Positions 1 to 13,512 are shown, counted from the first letter of the stretch. The stretch: DNA of 64,000 bases from Papio anubis (GCF_008728515.1 NC_044996.1:101625287-101689286); one strand, 5' to 3'. Translations and numbers: made by a program. The notes: generated by a model not told the origin, from the letters alone.

Positions 1-3000
1 GACCAGTAATGGAGAAAAAGAAACATGGAACACCATTATTGGTGAATATTGGGTCACAATCTTTGTGTAGTTGTGGCATAGAAATATTTTAACCTATGAA
101 AAATCTTGCAGTATTTGCATTCAAGTGTACTCAGAAAGACTAAGGTTGTATTCTAGTTTTATATTACATATAGGGTGCCCAGCCCTGTGATTTAGAAAGT
201 ATAGACACCTGATAAATAGTTGTTAAGGAATATACTTGTATGTATGAGATGTATAGATTTCATAATGATAGGTGTTTTTTTTAATTTTAATTTTGAGTAA
301 TTAGAACTTCAAAAATTGAATCAAAACATTTTCTAAATGTTGTGAGCATTTGAGACAAATTGATTGTTGGGACTGTTTCTCCTCCTTTATCATGACAAAT
401 ATTTTATATTTTTATCAGCAATTTGTATTTTCCTTCAAACAATCTATTTCTCGTTGTGTTGCCATCTATCATTGTGTATTAGGGAAATTGAAAGTCTTTG
501 AACTGTGGTTTTGTCATCCAAGAAGTTGGATTAAGTTATATGTGATATATCTTCTGGTATGGATTTTTAGTAATTAGTCAATTTCATGAAGATCTGTCTC
601 TTTAGTTTTCTTTCTTGGACCCTCCTCAACGTTTTTTTCTTCTATGCTTTATTCTGGGAAGAGTTTGCATTATCTCTCATACTGACATTCTTCACAAACT
701 TAAATCAGGGCCTGGGTCTCTCCACAGGTGCTCATTCACACTTGCCCCATGGCTTCTCTGAGTCTTCTTGAAAAACCCTTTTCTAGTTGTTGCTAGGCCA
801 AAGTAAACAAAGCACACTCATTCACAATATTTAATTGATTGATCAGATAAAAGTGTTAAGAGCATAAAAAACAGATGATAAACTTTAAGAGTCGAAGTAA
901 TTATATATTAACCATGTCCAAGGGTTATAGAATAGTGGCCTATAAGAGCCCAAAGGGACTGAAACAGAGGCTCAGAGGGGTCAAGGGAATTACCAAATGC
1001 CACAAAATTCTTAGCTTTATAACTTGTCCTTGGATGCATAAAATACTGACTTCTAGGACAGTGCTCTTTCTGTACCTCACCTCACTGGACTTGCTTTGTC
1101 AGCTTATCCATAGATCTGCAGTAAACCTTACTATTGCTTTACTTTGAAGGTTGATGCTCTAAAGCATAGGGACTACTGCTTGACAGAAATTTATATACGA
1201 TATCACAGGGAATGTTATTGCTTTCTGAACATTTAAATTTAAAAATATGGGGCACCCTATTAGGTAAAATGACTTTCATATGACAAATCTATTTCCTTTT
1301 TGGAAAGTCCATTCCTAGTGCATTTAGGATATGTAGAGATTGTTGGGATAGTTTAGATCAGTGATTCTTGACCTTTTGGACCAAATGTCTCTTGGAAAAT
1401 CTGATGAAAGCTATTGGACCTTTTCACCAAAAAAAAAAGCATATTTTTACACCTAGATGTTTTTCTCCCCTGCACCAGGCCAGTGTTCTGGAAATCTCTT
1501 CTGTGTCACTGTCCTAGTAGTGTAATTATTTTTAGCTGATACTGAGGCTTCATGAAAGTGGTGAAAAATATTTCAGAGGATTCATTACATCATTAGACAG
1601 TTACTAGTAATGAAATTTTAAATAGACCATGATGAAGAGTCAAAACATTCAGGCTGGAAACGAAGGCACCTACATTTGCTATATTAGGTCCATGATAACT
1701 AGAGAAGTGAACTTGACATGTTTTGAAAAGAAAGAATTTGGGAGAAAACATTGGTGAAGGAAATGGAAGGCTGTGGTGATTAAGATGATTTCTTTTAGTA
1801 GTTTTCAAAGATTGTTTATTTAAAGTATCATTAGCCCATCGTCTATTCAGTGACTTGTGTGAGGAATAGACCCTATGTAACCTCTGTGTCACAGGGGTTA
1901 CAGCAATGAGCCTGAAATGCTCTTCATACCTGAAATTGGTTCAGAGGTCCAATGTCAGCACAGAGAAGAGAGGAGTTAATTCCACCTGGAGAAAGTGACA
2001 AGGAAAGGACTCGACAGAAGTGTCATAGATTTTGGATAAATTCTGAAATGTAATGAAGATGACCTTTAAGGTGACCATTTCCAGATTAAATGAGTTAGCT
2101 TGGAGCTGTGGCCTAAGTTAAAGACCATTTTCTTGCTTGTATATGTCTGTTCATTCATTCAGTAAATATTTGTCAATTGTGCATCACTATATGCCTTGGG
2201 TAAAATTTGTGGGGTTTGCTTTCTGCTTTTCTGCTTTGGCATATTGCCTCAAAAATGAAATGCCTCTTCGAAAATCTGATGAAATCTGATTGCCTCAAAA
2301 ATGAGGCAATATGAGTTGGTGTTTGACTATACTTTTTATTGTCCTTGGAGTGTTCAGTCCAAGAGTCCAAATGTGCAGTTATGTAAGAATTCTGTTGGCC
2401 AGAGACCACTTCACTGAATAATAATTAACTTAATATATCATGCAGTGTACTCTGTATAATTCCTAGGTGATGATGAATATCAAAGTTGAAGAAAGATGTC
2501 ACTTTCAGGAATAAAGAGAAAGAACTAGGCAGGCATCAGAGTGTACACCATAGCTACACTAAAACCTTGCCCCAACACGCTCAGCTTGTGCTCTAGGCAT
2601 TGTTCACCTAGGACCTTGCCTTTGGGAGTTTATTATGCTATTTGAATAATCAATCTTATAAGAGATTAAACAAGCTTTCCTAAAGTGTGTTTTCAGGTAT
2701 ACATTTTTTTAAAAAGCAGAGGGTGGATAAATGCTGAGTTAAATGGGTCTTTTTGCTGCAGGACTTCTCAGGACCATATGCCAGTGTGCACCAGGCATTT
2801 CCCAGAAGGAGAAACAGTATATGGTGTTCCAACTTCCATGAACATTGATTCTTCTCCCCAGAGCATCTTTCTTGAGGACTCATGTTCCATAAAACATTTA
2901 GGGAACTACAGCCCATCCTAGCGTGCAGAGTCCAAGGACAGCAATATGGAGTGTCCCTGGTGTATTTTAAGTTTCAATGAAAGAATGGGGCAAATAACAA

Positions 3001-3278
3001 ATTAAGGGGTAATTGCATTCCCTAACTTGGGTGAGATCCTTTTATCTAAAGTGAAGATGAATGCTGAACAATAATCAAATAAATTAGGACTGTCTAGACA
3101 ACCAGTCTGTTGAATTCAGGGCAAATTGAAGTTAATTGTTAGCTTTCATCTGTTTATTACTTGAGACAGCCCTATCTTTTTTAGTCTATCAAAGGGATTA
3201 TAAGATTTGGCTTTTCCAAAAGCAGAGAATTATGTATCTGAAAGGAAGTACAAAATGCAGATGGGCGTAGGTATAGAT

Positions 3279-3280
<2 letters not shown>

Positions 3281-3320
<40 letters not shown>
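3281..3320. repeat. (GATA)10 microsatellite
   Basis: Ten uninterrupted GATA tetranucleotides, preceded by an imperfect copy (TAGATTA). A pure tract of this length is usually length-polymorphic in primates. Confidence 0.97.
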
Positions 3321-3321
<1 letters not shown>

Positions 3322-3769
3322 GAATGGTTTTATGTATCAAGGGCAAGTTTGCGTGTACATTGATATTCTCTGTTGTCTTCTGTGAAAAAGCACAATGGTG
3401 GTTCAAAGATCAGAAAATGTGCTAGCAGTATTTAGAATCTGCTGACTTACTTAGGCATAAAGGTTAAAATGACATGGCACCCTATCCTTGTCAATGTTTC
3501 TTAATTGCTTGAAATAAATATAATCTAGGTAGCATTAGAAACTTCCCTGTTGCCCTCATCCACATAAGCATGATTTTGTTTTCTTAGTATATGGTTCTTC
3601 TATTCATTCCAACAAGCATTTGGGCACCGCAACATGCAGGCTCCATCCTAGGGATGCAAAGATTTATAACACATTTCTGGTTTTTCATAACACACGTTTA
3701 GCTCATTTATGCATCTCAAGATTAATGCATCTAAAACAAGACACTTGATATTTCCCCATAACTCTTCTT

Positions 3770-4650
3770 CGCCTGGCTGTTTCCAACCTAATAAATGGTA
3801 CCACCATTTAACCAGTTGCTCAGGTTAAAAAGCTTGGATCCATTCTTGGTTCCTCTCTTTTTGTCATACACCACATCCATTCCAGCAGCAAATTCTATTG
3901 GCTGTAGCCTCAAAATATGTTCCTTATCTCACGGCTTCCCACAACAACTGCAACCACAGTTATCCCCACCCAAGCCATTGTGGTCTTTTGCCTTTGTCCA
4001 AGCCACCATGATCTCTTGGCCAGAGATATCTGCCTCTTTAGTAGTCTCTGTACTTCCTTCCTCTTTTGCCCCACTACAGTCTGCTTTCCTCACAGAAACC
4101 AGGATGATCTTTTAATAAGTTAAAATAAGATGAATCACTCCCCTACTTATAAGCCTCCAGTAGCCCCTATCATACTTAGACCAAAACCTAGAGTCTTGCT
4201 ATGGTCTACAAGACACTCTGTCACTTAGTCTCTTCTTACTTTTCCAGTCTCATCTTCTCCTCACTAATTTCCCTTTGGCTGTGCCAGCCTTATTGTTCTT
4301 TGAGCACATCAGCCTTTTTCCTGTCTTCCCCAGATACTTGCATGGCTCACTTCCTTACTTCATTAAGATCTCTGCTTTAATGTCACCTCTCAGATGCATT
4401 CACTGATGACCCTGTGTAAAAGTGCACTCCCCACCTCCGTGGCTCACTCTCCCCTTACTCTGATTTGTTTATCTTCATAGCACTTAATATTTCCTTAATA
4501 GTTCATAATCACTTAATATTAATATTTATTCCTTTATTTGTTTTTTTCCCCATAAAAATGTAAGCTTCATGAGGACTTAGTTATATTCACCTGTATCACA
4601 GCACCTAGGATGATGCCCGGGACTCAGTAAGAGTGCAATATTATTTTATG
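3770..4650 (+). repeat. LINE L2 fragment, sense
   Basis: The segment follows the L2 3' region in order: the pieces that correspond to GCACCACCATCCACCCAGTTGC, GTCCAAGCCACCATGATCTC, GATCTTTTAA, ATCACTCCCCTACTTA, TGTCACCTCTCAG, and the terminal AAGCTTCATGAGG and CAGCACCTAGGATGATGCC. Divergence is high, as expected for an ancient mammalian element. ORFs in it (3795-4115) are relics of the L2 sequence and not genes. The first 10 to 30 bp of the boundaries are approximate. Confidence 0.8.
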
Positions 4651-4949
4651 GGTGAATAGGTGAAGGAATGAATTTAGCTAGGTTTATGATACTTGTGAAA
4701 GGGTAAGTATATGTACTTGCAGAAATATTCCATTGTTATCCATGCCTTAGATGCTTCTCATGAAGACAGCCCACATTTCATATATCTGTAGGCTGTATTT
4801 GAAACATTTTAAGGGGAAAAATAATTTGAGGTAGAAAAAAATTCTTAATGTTTGTGTGTGCTAGTTTTCTCTTTGCAAACACAGTGATGCTCTACAGGAA
4901 ACATATATGTGCAGTACATTCAAGTGAGTGTATATTGAAAGATGACTCT

Positions 4950-6940
4950 TCATTCCACTTCAACCCCAAGCACTATACCCCAAAAGTAACTGCTATGATA
5001 GTTTATTGTGTATCCTTTCAGATATTTACTGTGCAAGTATGAAGTATATACATTTTTTGTTATTCTACAATGGGCCTATACTATATACAGGGAATCTCAA
5101 CTTTGCTTATTTCACCTTATTTATTTCAAAGAACTTTCATTCATTTTAATAGCTGTATAGTATTTCAAAGAATGCCTCTACCACATCCTTGTGTGTAGCT
5201 CTTGAAGCACATGGGTAAGTTTATGTAAGAGAGCTTACTAGGGTTGTAATTGCTGGATCAAAGGGAGGTCCATTCATAGGTTTTGATAGCTAATGACAAC
5301 AAGGTTGAATCACTTTACCACCAACAGTGTAAGACAGAGTCTGTTTTTCTGCATCCATGTCAATACTATGTTTTAACTATTTTCATTCTTCAACCCAAGA
5401 AGCCAAAATGGTACTTTATTTTTATGTTTCTCCAGTTATGAGTGAGATTGAACACCTTTTCACTGAAAGGCATTTACATTTCTTCTGTAAAACTTTATGT
5501 TCACATTTTTTTTTTCTTTTTACTTATTTTAAAAGCATGTCTGGTCATTTTGCTTATTGATTTGTGAGAACTTTTTATATTTTGAAGAAATGAATTCTTT
5601 GTTGAATGTTGCAAATATTTTCTTTTTATGGCGTCTGGGTTTTGTGTCTTGCACAGAAAGCATTCTTTATTCCAAGAATATTATTTTAGAAAAATCTGCC
5701 CTACTTTATTCTAGCTTTTTCAGGTTTTTATGTTATGCATTTAAATCTTTCTTCTGAGTTTATTCTGAGTAAAGAGTTAGAGAGAGATTCTGCTTTACTT
5801 TTTTAATTTCCCCAAATCAGATGTCTCAACACAATATATTGACTAAACCAGGATTTACCTACTGATTTGTATAATTTAGGCTATTTCTAGACCATATGCT
5901 CTTATTTCTCTGTCTCTCTGATCTTGTACCAGCACAACTCTTTTTACTGTAGCTTTGCCATACATTTTAATGAAAAGTTGAGCTAGTTATAATGCTTTTT
6001 CAGGAATTTCCTGGCAAGCTGGCCATGCTATTTTCCCATGTGATTTTTCACCTGGACAGGTCTAGAAATAAATATATAAAGAAAAAGTTACTAATATTTT
6101 AATTGAGATTTCATTACATTTGTAAATTTATTTGGAGGAATTAAGGTCTTTATAATACTGTTTCCTTTTATCCAAAAATAAAAACTATTTTTTTCTGTTG
6201 AAATCTTCTATTGTGTCTTTTGGTGATTTTGAAGGTATTTTTCAGGTAGATTTTTCAGAGCTCTTGTTGAGTTCATGTTGCTCTAAGAGGTGAGCTTATT
6301 TTTTCCCATCATATTCTAATTCATTGTATACAGGGTAGATATTTATCTTTTAATATTAATTTTGGCTGGGCACAGTTGCTCACAGCTGTAATCCCAGCAC
6401 TTTGGGAGACTGAGGCGGGCGGATCACGAGATCAGGAGTTCAAGACTAACCTGGGCAACATGGTGAAACCCCTTCTCTACTAAAAATACAAAGATTAGCT
6501 GGGCGTGGTGGTGTGCACCTGTAATCCCAGCTACTTGGGAGGCTAAGGCAGGAGAATTGCTTAAACCCAGGAGGCAGAGGTTGCAGTGAGCTGACATCGC
6601 ATCACTGCACTCCAGCCTGGGTGAAAGAGCAAGACTCCATCTTGGGAAAAAAAAAAAAAAAAAAAAAAAATTTTTAAACTAGACACCTTTTTCCTTGAAT
6701 TTTCTTTTTGTTTTTCTTTCGTTCATTTATTCATTCCTTCTTATCAATTTTCCAGGCTAAGTTTCCACTATCAATCCACTATGATAATTTTCTCTCTTCT
6801 CTAACTTTTATACCTCACTTCACCTTTATCTAATGGCATTGATTAGTACTTGCCCAATAATGTTAAATAAAATTGGTAATGGTGGCATTTCTACCTTGTT
6901 TCTGATTTTAATGCTACTGTTGTTTCACCATTAAGCATAG
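4950..6940 (-). mobile_element. Ancient L1 fragment, antisense (split by an Alu)
   Basis: The AT-rich stretch reads as the reverse complement of old L1 ORF2 sequence. Recognisable pieces include the segment with GTTGTAATTGCTGGATCAAAGG and CACTTTACCACCAACAGTG near 5240-5335, and, beyond the Alu, the reverse-transcriptase piece around AATGTTAAATAAAATTGGTAATGG at 6860-6890. The Alu at 6364-6670 interrupts it. It is a dead mammalian-wide L1M/HAL1-type copy, and the subfamily cannot be settled by eye. Confidence 0.6.
6364..6670 (+). mobile_element. Alu (AluS-like), sense
   Basis: A complete dimeric Alu, from GGCTGGGCACAGTTGCTCAC through the two monomers to an A-tail of about 25 bases. It carries S-type diagnostic positions and scattered substitutions. 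It lies inside the older antisense L1. Confidence 0.93.
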
Positions 6941-7066
6941 TGTTCAAGCCAATCATGCCAAAAGCTCTGGAAGCTCTCCTAAATCGCTCCAGGCAAGCTG
7001 GCTTAAGGACCTCCATGGCACCTTTTCTTTACCTTTATTGTAATCTGGAACATAATGAACTTGATA

Positions 7067-7120
7067 ATGTGTTTATCTTACTGAACAATGTTGATGTGTT
7101 TATCTTACTGAACAATGTTG
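7067..7120. repeat. Perfect 2 x 27-bp tandem duplication
   Basis: A 27-bp unit starting ATGTGTTTATCTTACTGAAC is present twice head to tail with no mismatch (7067-7093 and 7094-7120). Lack of divergence implies a recent slippage or end-joining duplication in intron 1. Confidence 0.95.
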
Positions 7121-7299
7121 ACAAATTCTGTGTACATCCTCAAAGAAGTAACTTTCCACAGATCGCCCTTTGGGAAGTGCTGATTTAGAGAAATACATGA
7201 TCAACAATACCAACCATAGCATAAAGGAGTTTAAGGATTGAGACAAAACCATGAGGCTTAGAAAAAAGGAGGTCATCAGTGACCTTAAGGATAATGGTG

Positions 7300-7480
7300 A
7301 TGATGATAGCTCATACCAGTGGTACATGTACCAGGCATCAGTCACTTGGCTGCGTAATTATATATGTTACTTTGTTTAATCTTCACATTACCCACCAAGG
7401 CAGAACAATTATTATCTCTGTTTTATAGCTGTGGCAACATGTTGAAGAAAGTTTCTTAAGATTGTCACACAGTAAATAAC
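7300..7480 (+). repeat. MIR SINE fragment
   Basis: MIR core-like order: a GTTACTTTGTTTAATCTTCA segment, CCACCAAGGCAG, ATTATCTCTGTTTTATAGCTG, then TCACACAGTAAATAAC. It is heavily diverged and the boundaries are approximate. Confidence 0.6.
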
Positions 7481-7689
7481 AAAATGTGATTGCAAATTTC
7501 ACTCGCTCTATAGCAGGAGCTCGTCCACATAATACTAGGAGAATCAATCCAGAGCCTGCCCCAGGAGTGTTTTGTTTGGCCAATTCATTATGGGATTTTT
7601 GTTTTGTTTTGTTTTGAAACTGAATGCCTTCAGTAGGCATACATACCGTTGAATTTGTGAGTGTTTTTGAATTGCAATCTGAAGTTTTA

Positions 7690-7835
7690 TAAAGTCTATT
7701 CATTCATTAATAAATTATTTCAACAAATATTTCCTGAGTGTCCACTGCATGCCAGGTACTATGCTAGGCTCTGGAGATACAACAATAAGCAAAAATGAGC
7801 AAAGACCCGATTTTCATGTGGACTTAATTAAATAA
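7690..7835 (-). repeat. LINE L2 3' end, antisense
   Basis: The motif run CATTCATTAATAAATTATTTC, CATGCCAGGTACTATGCTAG and CTCTGGAGATACAACAAT is the reverse complement of the L2 3' terminus. Confidence 0.7.
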
Positions 7836-7845
7836 TATACAAAAA

Positions 7846-7847
<2 letters not shown>

Positions 7848-7881
<34 letters not shown>

Positions 7882-7905
7882 CGTGTGTGTGTGTGTATGT
7901 ATGTG
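7848..7905. repeat. (TG)n microsatellite, compound
   Basis: A TG run of about 15 repeats is followed by an ATGCG break, a further TG run and TATG units, in intron 1. The compound structure suggests length variation. Confidence 0.95.
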
Positions 7906-8767
7906 GGTGGTAGGAAATGGAGACAGCTGATCATGTGTTGTAGAAAGAAATTCAGAAATCACATAGGAACTGAAAAGGGTGGCATGAGTCAAATTGAGGA
8001 ATTTCTTACTTTTCTGTGATAGAATAATGTGAATATTCTTGAAGAAATAAGGTAAAGCAAGTGACCCAGGGAGAGGTGGAGAAGGCAGGGCGAAATGTGG
8101 AAGCTAGGTTCCAAAGTGACAGTATGCCTGAGATTTATGCCCTGGGAAGCAAAGGGATTATTTCCTCAAAGGCTTCATTGCATACATGAACTCCCAAGGC
8201 ATGCTATGTGGGTAAAATCATCTCCTATACCAGTTCTCTGGGGACAGCAGCCATTTTGGGTTGTTGGAAGCATTGCAGAATTGGTGGTAATACAGTTTCT
8301 ATGGGCAGTTGCTTTAAGAACTTGGAGCTTGGTTTGAGGTTGCCATGGTAACACCACTGCTGGCTGCATACAACATCTCACCCAGGCTCTCTTGATCTAA
8401 TAACCAGGACCCACATTGCCTTGAACTCTCTCAAACAAGGTGTGCTTTTAGCAGACTAACTTTTTTTTTTAAACCTCTCTGATAAATCCATTAACCTATT
8501 TTATTTTGGTTTCTGTAACTTGCAAATGACTGAGGAGAGAGAAATTAGGAGAGGAATTGTATTGTTTTAAACTCATCGTCCCTATTTAGAATACTTAATG
8601 CAAACTAATTAAAGATCTGCTTGTGCTATGATCTGCTATCTTCCTGTTTTCAAGTTTTTGCATTGTGAAATCTATCATATCTCCTTGTTCACACAATAAG
8701 GCCTTAACAAACTCTTTGTGAATATAGTTTCTCTGACCTCTCTACTCTCGCAGAAAACCACAGGATA

Positions 8768-9063
8768 GGCCGGGCGCGGTGGCTCACGCCTGTAACCCCC
8801 GCACTTTGGGAGGCCGAGGCGGGCCCATCACAAGGTCAGGAGATAGAGACCATCCTGGCTAACACGGTGAAACCCCGTCTCTACTAAAAATACAAAAAAT
8901 TAGCCAGGCGTGGTGGTGGGCACCTGTAGTCCCAGCTCCTCAGGAGGCTGAGGCAGGAGAATGACGTGAACCTGGGAGGCGGAGCTTGCAGTGAGCCGAG
9001 ATGGCGCCACTGCACTCCAGCCTGGGCGACCAGAGAGAGACTCCATCTCGAAAAAAGAAAAAA
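8768..9063 (+). mobile_element. AluY, sense, with target-site duplication
   Basis: A full-length young Alu (GGCCGGGCGCGGTGGCTCAC to an interrupted A-tail). It is flanked by a perfect 16-bp target-site duplication, AGAAAACCACAGGATA, at 8752-8767 and 9064-9079. The perfect duplication supports L1-mediated insertion in the primate lineage. Confidence 0.96.
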
Positions 9064-11084
9064 AGAAAACCACAGGATACTCAGGAGTCTTGGGCTCTTT
9101 TCTTCCTAATGAGCTCTGTTTGCCATGGTTTGGGAGAGGAAGAGCTCTGAGTATAGGGGATGGTAGATTTTGTTAGTGTTCACTTAGACCTCTTCTCTCA
9201 AAAACATGGGTGAGAGAATCACACATTTTTGACACTAGGATACTTGAGAGTTTGGTCCAATGGTCTTTTACCAAGGTGGCCCCACATCTCCTACATCCCA
9301 ATGAATATCATAAACACTTGCTGATTTAATGGACAATAATGTTAGTAGCCTGAAATCACACTAGTAGTTTGAAACCCATGATGAGGGTGCATATACACCA
9401 TGGAAATCTAAATGCTGTGAAAATCTAAATGCTGTGAAACAGTCCCCGCTTCCCACTACTGGACTGGTTGTTAATCATTTACTGGCATACTTGTATCAAA
9501 CCCTTCCCTTACACGGGTGGAGAGTGGTGAGAAACAGGCTTCTTATCACTAGTTTCTATGTGGCCATTAAATGATGGAAAATGAAAGAAAGGGAGAGCTG
9601 TAATGCATAATGCTCTTCATTTTTGCTTAGTAATTTATATTACTTTGGAACAAGATGAAATAAAAGATTTAAGATGAGCTTTTTATCTTTTCATAATAAA
9701 ATGTGAAAAAATATTTGATTACAAAAGCTATCTTTATAGTAGCCACATTTTATTTGGTGACTTGCCTTCAGACTTAAGAATCTTTTCTAACAATTTTATC
9801 CCATTTACAAAAAAATGCTCAATAAATATTTCGAAAGATTAGGTCAAAAGCCCTTAAACTAATCTGTAGGGTTGACAATTAAGATATCATTTTTTTTTTC
9901 TGTAACTGATCATTGAATTTTGTAGTGCTGAGGGGAGGGTAGAATGCATAGTGAGTGACACACAAGTGCAAAAAAGAGTTGATTGTAATCTAAGACTTAG
10001 ATTTTAAAGTAGGAATAATTTTTAGGTTTTGCCATTCAAATCAGCAGATAGCTACAGTTATTACATTACAAAAGATTTCTCAGCTCCAAGTATTTGCGTG
10101 TACTTTGACTTACTAAGCATTCAAAAATACTTTCCTAACAGCATCACACTTTTATTTTCATATTGTATATATTTTAACCTTTAAGTTATCATGGAAATTT
10201 CTTAACAAGGTCTTCTTCCCGGTAAACACGCAAACTGAAACATTAGCACTCTTTTATTCAGCATCTTAGAAGAAATATGCTTAATATAGTAGATTTTCCT
10301 AAATAACTTAAACCTTCACCCTTCAAATTCTAAGACCTTTTAGAAACCATTTCTCTGAAATCCTTTTTAAATATTTTAAACATATTTCTCATTTCTTAAA
10401 CTAAGAGTTTAAACTCTCCTTGCTGTCATAGGGCTAATCGTTCTTCTGCCATGTAGAAACTACTTTCACCAGCTTTTAAATTTTATTTAGTTTTATCCTT
10501 AAATGCCAAACTGCAAAATGACCTTTGTCACTGGTGTGGTCATTGTATTCGCTCAGACAGCCCTGCTCCCCCCTCCCCTTTTAGTTTCCTGAGTAGTGTT
10601 TATTTATTATGGGCACTGAAACCCATGCATAAAACTTGTTTGGAGTTACATACTAGATTCGATTTTATTAAGACTCTAAGTGAGGGTGTGAGAAGTAAAA
10701 TCCTTCGCTTTTCAGAAGACTTTGTTGTGGTCATATCAGGCACTTGGAATATGGAGATAATGAAATCTATTCCAAGGGATGGTTGTGAGAGGCAACAAGG
10801 AAAGGCATATGAAATGGATCTGTTTGGATGCCACCAAGTGGTCCCTTTATGCACACGACTGCTACAGGCCCCACCACTGTTGTTCAACGTTCCCCACCGC
10901 TCCATCCCCTTAGGCAGTGTGGGGAGAGCCAGTTTCTCCTCCTTAGAAGAGGAGCTGCCAGAGCAATTCTAGTAGACCCTTGGGTATGTTTACCTAACTG
11001 GTTTGTAGTTAGGTTGATTAAAGGGAATGGGAAGAAATAAAAATTTTGCATCTGAGTTTCTCTGTTTTTAAATATGGAGTATTA

Positions 11085-11215
11085 CTTTGAGCCTAAAAAT
11101 GTTCATCACTTTTGACTTAGTCATGTCCCTTCTGGAACTTAACCCTAAAGAAATAATCAGACATAAGGAGAAAGATTTATGCATAAACATATTTTTCATC
11201 TCACCTTCATCCTGT
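11085..11215 (+). repeat. Old L1 (L1ME-type) 3' fragment
   Basis: The stretch CTTAACCCTAAAGAAATAAT, followed by a GAGAAAGATTTATGCATAAA piece and ATGTTCATC-like wording, matches the conserved end of ORF2 in old L1 elements. It is short and diverged, so family and ends are approximate. Confidence 0.55.
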
Positions 11216-11795
11216 TTTTACATTAAGCAGCACAAGAAGCCTTTGACTGTGTTCCAGAAAACATATTGCACCAAGATTGGCAGACATTGGTTTGAGTTTA
11301 TTTAACTGTCAGGGGATGGCTTTCTTTGTGAGCTGATTCCAAAAATTCATTACATACTTAAATGTTTGATGGGCATCAGCAATGTAAGAGTCGTGTACTT
11401 GAAGGGCTCAAAATTGCACACAAACATTAGTAGGTAGCAGTGCTGGATATTATGGTTTAGACTTAATATCTTTTAAGATATTTTAGATCTTGTAGACCCA
11501 AACTCATCCTTGATTTGGCTATGTGTATTCTATGCCATTCTGTATATGAGTGAAATACTGGGTTCTGTGAGAGCAGGCATCAAGATAGAACTAGCTGTCT
11601 AAGAGATTTATTGTGGGAAAAGCCCGTGAAGGATAAAGGGGAAGGAGAGCGTGAGTAGGGAATAAAAAACAAATAGGGTAGTCCTGTATAATTTCCTACA
11701 ATTTGGATTTTGTTCATTTCATCCCAGTAGTATTAACATATTCCTCTGTTCCCTAAGTATCAGATACAGAGGGCTGATCACACTAGAATTTAATT

Positions 11796-11872
11796 TGTTC
11801 CTTCCTTTTCTCCCCTCTCCTCCCCTCCCCTCCCTCCCCTCCCTCCCCTCCTGTTCCCTCTCCTTCCCTTCA
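11796..11872. repeat. Polypyrimidine (CCCTCC)n tract
   Basis: A simple C/T-only tract of about 75 bp, dominated by CCCTCCCCT units, in intron 1. It has mirror symmetry of the kind that can form triplex DNA. Confidence 0.9.
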
Positions 11873-12398
11873 TTCTTGCAAAACTACTTCATAGGTAATG
11901 GTGTGTGCTTCCATCAAGAGGCAGATAACATTTGTCTCATCTGTTTTTCTGTGTGTGTTAGCAACTTGATGATCATTATGCTAGATCCATTAACTCATTA
12001 GGGGTTGCAAAATGCTGACATTTGAATTATTTCTGTCTTCACTTACTAACTAGCATACTTTTATACAGAGAAACTTCCCCTCATTAGCTATTTGGTTGTT
12101 TTGAGGTTCAGCGCAAATAGGAAAGGTAGGATGAATGCTAGATTTTTTCTTTTGCTTGTCATTTTTCAAAATGATAAGTTCGTTCCTTAGCATTTTCCAA
12201 AGGTGGAAAATGAGAGTTTTTGTGTTTGTTTAGTATTATTATGAACTCATGGATTTAAGCCATTGTAGTTGTTATCTTTATTTGACACTCAAATTATTTC
12301 ATCTTTGGCCAGTAGGAGTTTATATAGGTAGGCTCCTGAGTGTTTTTGACATAATCCTAGTAGTCTCTGACAGCCTCCTTGCTTTCTGGTATGATTTA

Positions 12399-12704
12399 TT
12401 TTTTTATTTATTTATTTTTTTTGAGACGGAGTCTTGCTGTGTCGCCCAGGCTGGAGTGCAGTGGCCGGATCTCAGCTCACTGCAAGCTCCGCCTCCCGGG
12501 TTTACGCCATTCTCCTGCCTCAGCCTCCGGAGTAGCTGGGACTACAGGCGTCCGCCACCTCGCCAGGCTCGTTTTTTTGTATTTTTAGTAGAGACGGGGT
12601 TTCACCGTGTTTGCCAGGATGGTCTCGATCTCCTGACCTCGTGATCCGCCCGTCTCGGCCTCCCAAAGTGCTGGGATTACAGGCTTGAGCCACCGCGCCC
12701 GGCC
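12399..12704 (-). mobile_element. AluYRa-type Alu, antisense
   Basis: A full-length young Alu in reverse orientation, with GTGGCCGGATCTCAGCTCAC and the end GGCTTGAGCCACCGCGCCCG. Both are typical of the Old World monkey AluYRa lineage. It has a perfect 19-bp target-site duplication (TGCTTTCTGGTATGATTTA) at 12380-12398 and 12705-12723. The ORF running through it is Alu-derived. Confidence 0.96.
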
Positions 12705-13206
12705 TGCTTTCTGGTATGATTTAATGTTCAGGCTCATCTTGTACATTTCCTGCCTCAGATCTCACTAGGTCACAAGCCATAGTTCATTGTAGTGAGAATT
12801 GATTTTTTAGAAACAACACTCTAGGTGTTGGGAGTGTTCATTGCTACTGGGTAGGTTACTTTTTCTAGACCTTTTCATTGTACAAAACTAAGGAATTTTT
12901 TTTTTAAAGATAGAGTATATCCAGAGATCATACTTATAATTTCAATTTATATCTAGGACTACAGGGTTACTGCTTCATCTCATCATTTTTACATCTGAGT
13001 TTATTTATCTCCATGCTAAAAAACCTGCTTCTCAACAACACAAGCCTGATTACTCACTTGTTTTATCACATACTACAAATGTGACAGCCTTGGGATCACA
13101 ATGCTAATACTAGGACTAGCTAAATTATTATTGAAAAAAATGTGAAGTTCTTTTTATCTTTAGGATATATACCATTAGAAATGAACTATCAAATCACTGG
13201 GTTTTA

Positions 13207-13512
13207 TTTTATTTTTTTTTTTTTGAGATGGAGTCTCGCTCTGTTGCTCTGTTGCCCAGGCTGGAGTGCAGTGGCGCGATCTCGGCTCACTGCAAGCTCC
13301 GCCTCCCGGGTTCACGCCATTCTCCCGCCTCAGCCTCCGAGTAGCTGGGACTACAGGCGCCCGCCACCTCGCCCGGCTAGTTTTTTGTATTTTTAGTAGA
13401 GACGGGGTTTCACCATGTTAGCCAGGATGGTCTCGATCTCCTGACCTCGTGATCCACCCGCCTCGGCCTCCCAAAGTGCTGGGATTACAGGCTTGAGCCA
13501 CCGCGCCCGGCC
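13207..13512 (-). mobile_element. AluYRa-type Alu, antisense
   Basis: A full-length young Alu ending GGCTTGAGCCACCGCGCCCG. It has a perfect 14-bp target-site duplication, ATCACTGGGTTTTA, at 13193-13206 and 13513-13526, and very low divergence from the 12399-12704 copy. Confidence 0.96.
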
